From the NCBI GenBank assembly GCA_002482645.1, contig DLGJ01000006.1, positions 1-64,000 of the forward strand: a stretch of DNA of 64,000 nt, written 5' to 3'. The notes beneath the pieces were generated by a model. The model worked only from the letters and a program-made list of their open reading frames with translations. It was not told the origin of the DNA and made no database searches. The position numbers were made by a program, and so were the translations under genes. This document shows positions 60,138-64,000 of the stretch, piece by piece; position 1 is the stretch's first letter; each line of letters opens with the position of its first letter. The DNA comes from Hyphomicrobiaceae bacterium UBA7697 (GTDB lineage Bacteria > Pseudomonadota > Alphaproteobacteria > Rhizobiales > Methyloligellaceae).

Positions 60138-61034
60138 ATGGCGGCGTCCGTTTCGTTCGGGACGAACCCGGTTCCGCCTCGCGGCGGGGCCGGGCTGAAG
60201 CCCGAACATTACCGTACCATTCTCGACAGCGCGCCGGATGTGGGCTGGTTCGAGGTTCACGCCGAGAATTACATGGGCGAGGGCGGTCCGCCCCATGCCT
60301 ATCTGACCGCGATCCGCGAGCGGTACCCCGTATCGCTGCATGGCGTCGGTCTGTCGATCGGGGGCGCGGGGCCTCTCGACAAGGCGCATCTGTCACGCTT
60401 GCGCGTCCTTGCGGACCGCTATGAGCCCGGCCTCTTTTCCGAGCATCTCGCGTGGTCCAGTCACGACTCCGTCTATCTGAACGATCTTCTTCCGCTGCCC
60501 TATACGGATGCAACGCTCTCCCGCGTCTGCGATCACATCGACGAAGTGCACGATGCGATGGCGCGGCCAATGCTTCTCGAAAATCCATCGACCTATGTGG
60601 CCTATGCCGAGACGACGATGAGCGAGATCGAGTTCTTGCGCGCCGTCGTCCGCCGAACCGGATGCGGTCTGTTGCTCGACGTCAACAACGTCTTCGTGCA
60701 AGCCATCAATCACGGCTTCGACCCGTTCGACTATCTCGATGCCTTCCCCGCCGAACACGTCCGGGAGATTCATCTCGGCGGACATGCGGAGGACGAGGAT
60801 GCCGGCGGCGCGCCGCTTCTGATCGACGATCATGGACGCGAAGTCGCCGGCCCGGTGTGGACGCTGTATGCCGAGGCGCTCAAGAAAACGGGGCCGGTCC
60901 CGACGCTGATCGAATGGGACAACGACGTTCCGGCCTGGGAGGGTCTGTTCGCCGAAGCCAAGCGGGCCGATGCCGCGATCGCGGCCTGCCGGACGTCCCA
61001 GCCCGGGCCCGCGGGTGCCAGCCCACGCCCGTGA
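60138..61034 (+). CDS. bufB: Bufferin-modifying multinuclear iron enzyme BufB (DUF692)
   Basis: 298-aa enzyme of the DUF692/MbnB family, TIM-barrel with a multi-iron centre that oxidises Cys of the precursor. Probable metal ligands are visible in WFEVHAENYMG (Glu39, His41, Glu43), PVSLHGVGLSIGG (His68), LFSEHLAW (Glu102, His103), LENPSTYV (Glu149), LLLDVNNVFVQAINHG (Asp181, Asn184, His192), REIHLGGHAED (His212, His216) and LIEWDNDVP. It lies between bufA1 and bufC, and its stop overlaps the bufC start (TGATG). Confidence 0.94.
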   Translation: MAASVSFGTNPVPPRGGAGLKPEHYRTILDSAPDVGWFEVHAENYMGEGGPPHAYLTAIRERYPVSLHGVGLSIGGAGPLDKAHLSRLRVLADRYEPGLFSEHLAWSSHDSVYLNDLLPLPYTDATLSRVCDHIDEVHDAMARPMLLENPSTYVAYAETTMSEIEFLRAVVRRTGCGLLLDVNNVFVQAINHGFDPFDYLDAFPAEHVREIHLGGHAEDEDAGGAPLLIDDHGREVAGPVWTLYAEALKKTGPVPTLIEWDNDVPAWEGLFAEAKRADAAIAACRTSQPGPAGASPRP

Positions 61035-61804
61035 TGGGAACCGCGATGGACAACGAAGCGGCGTTCGCGCGCGCTCTGCTCGACGCGGAGGCCGCCGTCC
61101 CCGCAGGGATCGAGGGCCGGGAGGGCGGCGGCGCGGAACGGCGCTTCGCCGTCTATCGCAATAACGTCCATGCGAACCTCGTCGACGTGCTGGCGGGCCG
61201 GTTTCCGGTTTCGGCGAAGCTCGTGGGCGATGCGTTCTTCAGAGCGATGGCGCGGATCTACGTGGCAAAGACGCCGCCGGACTCGGCCGTCCTTTTGCGT
61301 TATGGCGGCGGTTTCGCCGATTTCGTCGCCGGATTTCCGCCAGCCGCCCCCGTGCCCTATCTCGCCGACGTCGCGCGGCTCGAATGGGCCTGGCACGGCG
61401 CCTATCACGCGGCCGACGCGGAGCCATTGCCGCAAGAAGCCCTGGCGGCGCTCGTCCCGCGCGCCGAGCGGCTTGCCTTGACGCTCCATCCGTCGTTGAG
61501 GCTCGTCCGGTCGAACTATCCTCTCGTCACCATCTGGGAACGCGCCGCGCGCGACGGCGGAGACGAGCCGGTCCGGCTGCCCGCCGGGGGCGAGGATGCC
61601 TTGGTGCTTCGTCCCGCGCTCGAGGTGGAGGTGAGGCGCCTGCCCGAGGGCGGCGCCGTCTTCATTCAAGCGCTGCAGGACGGCGCTCGGTTGCCGGAGG
61701 CGGCCGCGTCCGCATCGGCGGCCGCGCTCGCGTTCGATTTGGCGGCGAGTCTCGCCGGGCTCATGAGGAGTGGCGCCGTCGTCGGGACGAGCGGGTCCGC
61801 GTAG
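61034..61804 (+). CDS. bufC: Bufferin partner protein BufC (DUF2063)
   Basis: 256 aa from ATG 61034, overlapping the bufB stop (ATG 61046 with GGGA before it is an alternative). The DUF2063 domain (about 10-100) contains AFARALLDAEAAVPAGI, FAVYRNNVHANLVDVLAGRF, and VGDAFFRAMARIYVAKTPPD. A second domain follows (LADVARLEWAWHGAYHAADA and RLALTLHPSLRLVRSNYPLV). It forms a complex with the DUF692 enzyme and recruits the precursor, like MbnC. No DoxX (bufD) gene follows. Confidence 0.92.
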   Translation: MGTAMDNEAAFARALLDAEAAVPAGIEGREGGGAERRFAVYRNNVHANLVDVLAGRFPVSAKLVGDAFFRAMARIYVAKTPPDSAVLLRYGGGFADFVAGFPPAAPVPYLADVARLEWAWHGAYHAADAEPLPQEALAALVPRAERLALTLHPSLRLVRSNYPLVTIWERAARDGGDEPVRLPAGGEDALVLRPALEVEVRRLPEGGAVFIQALQDGARLPEAAASASAAALAFDLAASLAGLMRSGAVVGTSGSA

Positions 61805-61874
61805 ACGCTCCGCATCCTCGGCACTCTTTCCGAGGGAGAGTATGTTCTGGGCTGCTTTTGGCTAGGATGCGCCC

Positions 61875-61928
61875 GTCGCCAAGTTTCTGCGGGTCGCCAA
61901 GTTTCTGCGAGTCCCTAAGTTTCCGCGA
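61875..61928. repeat. 18-bp tandem repeat, three units, downstream of bufC
   Basis: gtcgccaagtttctgcgg (61875-61892), gtcgccaagtttctgcga (61893-61910) and gtccctaagtttccgcga (61911-61928). The third unit resembles the gtccctaattt core of the 16-bp array near exbB. Confidence 0.9.
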
Positions 61929-61967
61929 TATGACTGTCCTCGCAGGCGCATGCGTCCGTGATCAGGG

Positions 61968-61995
61968 AAGGGCGTTCCCGCGAAAGAACGCCCTT
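61968..61995. terminator. Terminator hairpin between bufC and hsp20 (convergent)
   Basis: aagggcgttc-ccgcgaaa-gaacgccctt is a perfect 10-bp stem between convergent genes. On the plus strand it is followed by cttgac and on the minus strand by ccctgatc, so it may serve both directions though neither has a long T tract. Confidence 0.6.
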
Positions 61996-62033
61996 CTTGA
62001 CGTTCGACGGCCGGTTCCGGCCGGCGGCTTAAA

Positions 62034-62495
62034 CTACGCAGCCTGGTTGTCGATCACCTTGGGCGTATCGGCCTTGGTCGTAATCTCGATCGTGCGCGGC
62101 TTCATGGCCTCCGGCAGTTCACGCACGAGTTCGATGTGGAGCAGGCCGTTCTCGATGCTCGCGCCTTTCACCACGACATGGTCGGCGAGCTGGAAGCGCC
62201 GCTCGAAGCTGCGGGCGGCGATGCCGCGATGCAGGTAGGTCGAATTCTCCTGCTCGGCGCGCTTATCGCCGCGAACGGACAGCGTGTGCTCTTTCACCTC
62301 GATTTCGAGGTCGCTTTCGCTGAAGCCGGCGACGGCCATGCTGATGCGGTAGTCGTTCTCGCTCACGCGCTCGATGTTGTAGGGCGGATAGGCCGGCGCA
62401 TCGCCCTCGAACGCGTTCAACGTGTCGAGCAGCGTCCCGATGCGGTCGAAACCGACCGTGGAGCGATAAAGGGGAGTCAGATCGAAATGCCTCAT
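62034..62495 (-). CDS. Small heat-shock protein Hsp20 (IbpA-like)
   Basis: ATP-independent holdase chaperone, 153 aa from ATG 62495. The N-terminal arm MRHFDLTPLYRSTVGFDRIG is followed by the alpha-crystallin domain (YRISMAVAGFSESDLEIEVK, then EHTLSVRGDKR, YLHRGIAARSFERRFQLADH, VVVKGASIENGLLHIELVRE) and a short tail with PKVIDNQAA. The gene has an RpoH-type promoter at 62593-62621 and a ROSE-like element over the ribosome binding site. No other chaperone gene is adjacent. Confidence 0.95.
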   Translation of the reverse strand: MRHFDLTPLYRSTVGFDRIGTLLDTLNAFEGDAPAYPPYNIERVSENDYRISMAVAGFSESDLEIEVKEHTLSVRGDKRAEQENSTYLHRGIAARSFERRFQLADHVVVKGASIENGLLHIELVRELPEAMKPRTIEITTKADTPKVIDNQAA

Positions 62496-62501
62496 GTCAC
62501 A

Positions 62502-62518
62502 TCCTCCATATGAAGCGA
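62502..62518 (-). promoter_or_regulatory. ROSE-like RNA thermometer hairpin over the hsp20 ribosome binding site
   Basis: In the mRNA, UCGCUUC-AUAU-GGAGGA folds into a six-pair stem in which UC pairs with GA and CUUC with GGAG, leaving one bulged G (62516). The U(U/C)GCU motif opposite a GGAGG Shine-Dalgarno with an unpaired G is the mark of ROSE elements of rhizobial and enterobacterial hsp20 genes. The stem hides the start signal at low temperature. Confidence 0.65.
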
Positions 62519-62592
62519 TATGTCCGAATGCCCGCTCCATGGATGGAGCCGGGCTGAGAAACGCAAAGCCATTCAGCCTTCGCGCGCTCAGG

Positions 62593-62621
62593 ATATAGGC
62601 GTGCCATTCGGTAGCTTCAAG
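62593..62621 (-). promoter_or_regulatory. RpoH (sigma-32) type promoter of hsp20
   Basis: On the minus strand, CTTGAA (62621-62616), 16 bp spacer, CCTATAT (62599-62593) matches the alphaproteobacterial heat-shock consensus CTTGAA / CYTATNT. Transcription would start near 62585 and give a leader of about 90 nt. Confidence 0.65.
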
Positions 62622-62794
62622 GGGGATAGGGTGCTGAATATAAACGTAAATATCGTATCCCGGCAGTTCAGGCGGAGGAAGGCGGGCACCGCCGGTTCGA
62701 GCGGCGATGTTGTCGCCGCCGCCGCTCAAGTTATAAGAATGGGATCGCGGACCAACCGTCCCGCCCGGCGGGCGTTCAAGGCTTTCCGAAATCG

Positions 62795-63751
62795 ATGACT
62801 CTCGTTTCGACACCGAAAAATCCCGTGCCACTCGGCGCGTCGTCCGGCTTCTTGGATGTCCGTAAGGGAATCAAGGTCCGCTACGCGAGCTGGCAGTCGG
62901 CGCTGCACGAACGGCACGGCACCGTCTGCATCTTCCCGGGACGCAACGAGTTCATCGAAAAATATTTCGAGGTCGTCGGCGAATTGCGGCGCCGCGGTTT
63001 CGCCGTCGCGGTTCTCGATTGGCGCGGGCAGGGCGGTTCGACCCGCTTGGTCCGTGGCGCGTCCCTGGGGCATGTGCGCAACTTCGTCGACTACGAAGAG
63101 GACGTCCACCGGTTCATGAAGGGGGTCGTGCTCCCTGACTGTCCGATGCCCTATTACGCGCTGGCACACTCGATGTCGGCGCCGATCCTCTTCAACGCGG
63201 CGACGAAGCGCGGGTGCTGGTTCAATCGCATGGTGACGACGGCGCCCATGGTGGAACTGGCGGGGCTGCCCTTGCCGCAGCCGGTCTGCGCCGGGCTCGC
63301 CACGACTCTCTCGCTCCTGGGCCTCGGAAAGCAGGCCGTGCCGGGCGATGCGTCGAAATGGACGAGCGATGTCTTCGAAGGCAACCCGCTCACGTCGGAC
63401 CGTGAGCGGTTCTACCGCTGCGTCGACGTGCTGAAGGTAGCGCCGGGGCTTGCGGCGGGAGCGCCCACTGTCGGTTGGCTGCACGCCGCGTTCGAATCCA
63501 TGGCGCGATTGGAAAGCGAGAAATACGCCCCCAAGATTCGCGTTCCTTCGCTGATGGTGGTGGCAGGCGACGACCGGATCGTCTCCAACAAGGCGATCGA
63601 GGCGCTGTCGTCCCGCCTGCGTGCGGGAACGCAGATCGTGCTCCGGGGCTCGCGCCATGAAATCCTCCAGGAACGGGACTCGATCCGCGAGCAGTTTTGG
63701 GCGGCGTTCGATGCCTTCGTGCCCGGCGCGACGCTGCGCAAAGCGGGTTAA
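62795..63751 (+). CDS. Alpha/beta hydrolase (lysophospholipase-like)
   Basis: 318 aa, serine hydrolase of the PldB/monoacylglycerol-lipase type. Oxyanion-side stretch HGTVCIFPGRNEFIEKYFEV, then AVLDWRGQGGSTRLVRGASL, nucleophile motif YYALAHSMSAPILFNA (A-H-S-M-S, Ser nucleophile), acid in SLMVVAGDDRIVSNKAIEAL, and His in VLRGSRHEILQERDSIREQF. No signal peptide. It probably acts on lysophospholipids or monoglycerides. Its stop overlaps the end of the convergent phosphatase gene. Confidence 0.92.
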   Translation: MTLVSTPKNPVPLGASSGFLDVRKGIKVRYASWQSALHERHGTVCIFPGRNEFIEKYFEVVGELRRRGFAVAVLDWRGQGGSTRLVRGASLGHVRNFVDYEEDVHRFMKGVVLPDCPMPYYALAHSMSAPILFNAATKRGCWFNRMVTTAPMVELAGLPLPQPVCAGLATTLSLLGLGKQAVPGDASKWTSDVFEGNPLTSDRERFYRCVDVLKVAPGLAAGAPTVGWLHAAFESMARLESEKYAPKIRVPSLMVVAGDDRIVSNKAIEALSSRLRAGTQIVLRGSRHEILQERDSIREQFWAAFDAFVPGATLRKAG

Positions 63752-64000
63752 GCCGACAGAATTTTCAAAGCCGCCGCATGCAACGCCGGGTCGCCGGCCG
63801 CGAGAATGCGTCCGCCGTCGCGCGGATCGCCGCCCTCCCACGTGGTGACGACGCCGCCTGCCCGTTCGATGATTGGGATCAGCGGCAGGATGTCGAATGG
63901 TTTGAGCCCGGCCTCCGCGACGAGATCGACCTGCCCCATGGCCAAGAGGCAGTAATTGTAGCAATCGCCGCCGAAGCGCCGCAGCCGGACGGCCTTTGCC
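63748..64000 (-). CDS. Histidinol-phosphatase-like inositol monophosphatase (5' part missing)
   Basis: The C-terminal 83 residues are inside the window; the gene runs off the right edge. AKAVRLRRFGGDCYNYCLLA and MGQVDLVAEAGLKPFDILPL, then IPIIERAGGVVTTWEGGDPR, are the end of the inositol-monophosphatase fold, with the conserved Asp of AEAGLKPFDILP. The GGDCYNYCLLAMG form is typical of HisN-type histidinol-phosphatases, a step in histidine synthesis. It converges with the alpha/beta hydrolase. Confidence 0.85.
   Translation of the reverse strand, partial: AKAVRLRRFGGDCYNYCLLAMGQVDLVAEAGLKPFDILPLIPIIERAGGVVTTWEGGDPRDGGRILAAGDPALHAAALKILSA

Overview
The window is a high-GC chromosomal segment with dense, ATGA-overlapping operons. 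It looks like an alphaproteobacterium of the Hyphomicrobiales, and a methylotrophic genus such as Methyloceanibacter or Hyphomicrobium would fit. The signs are: the PQQ-alcohol-dehydrogenase-associated ABC pair, an isolated pqqB, an alphaproteobacterial LexA box (GTTC-N7-GTTC) in front of an imuA-imuB-dnaE2 cassette, an RpoH-type promoter with a ROSE-like leader before hsp20, and an alpha-type DUF692/DUF2063 bufferin cluster. No rRNA, tRNA, CRISPR array, prophage or transposase was seen.

Layout. 1-1.8 kb: ABC ATPase and permease of the PedB/PedC (LutE/LutF) type, which is linked to lanthanide and PQQ-alcohol-dehydrogenase physiology. 1.8-6.9 kb (minus): histidine kinase, OmpR regulator, then an NMT1/THI5-like binding protein, permease and ATPase. 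7.2-18 kb: two tandem paralogous secreted barrel-like proteins, a minus-strand operon (unknown secreted protein, exbB, exbD, tonB), and two tandem, nearly identical FecA-like TonB-dependent receptors. Together these look like a metal or metallophore acquisition island; lanthanide is an attractive but unproven substrate. 18-21 kb: small secreted proteins, a LuxR-type response regulator and pqqB.

21-33 kb (all minus): a CHAD protein, thiO-thiS-thiG-thiE, a gamma-glutamyltranspeptidase cut by an in-frame amber codon, and the SOS mutagenesis cassette. dnaE2 carries in-frame palindromic repeat insertions and imuA carries an in-frame 39-bp tandem repeat. 33-48 kb: L,D-transpeptidase, lone Flp pilin, DUF1007 plus NicO metal exporter, Nudix, hemH, SPFH and NfeD proteins, glpD, a B12-radical-SAM enzyme, kdsD, an outer-membrane barrel, galU and galE. 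48-59 kb: two lytic transglycosylases, an SGNH/DUF459 protein that lacks its catalytic Ser and His, and gltD-gltB. 59.8-61.8 kb: a bufA1-bufB-bufC bufferin (copper-binding modified peptide) cluster without a recognisable DoxX (bufD) gene. 62-64 kb: hsp20 with a putative RNA thermometer, an alpha/beta hydrolase, and the 3' part of a histidinol-phosphatase-like gene.

A recurring feature is short perfect or near-perfect tandem repeats (11, 15, 16, 17, 18, 23 and 39 bp units) at gene ends, in intergenic gaps and inside reading frames, plus larger palindromic repeats inside dnaE2. All functional calls rest on reading the sequence and on knowledge of the families; no searches were run.
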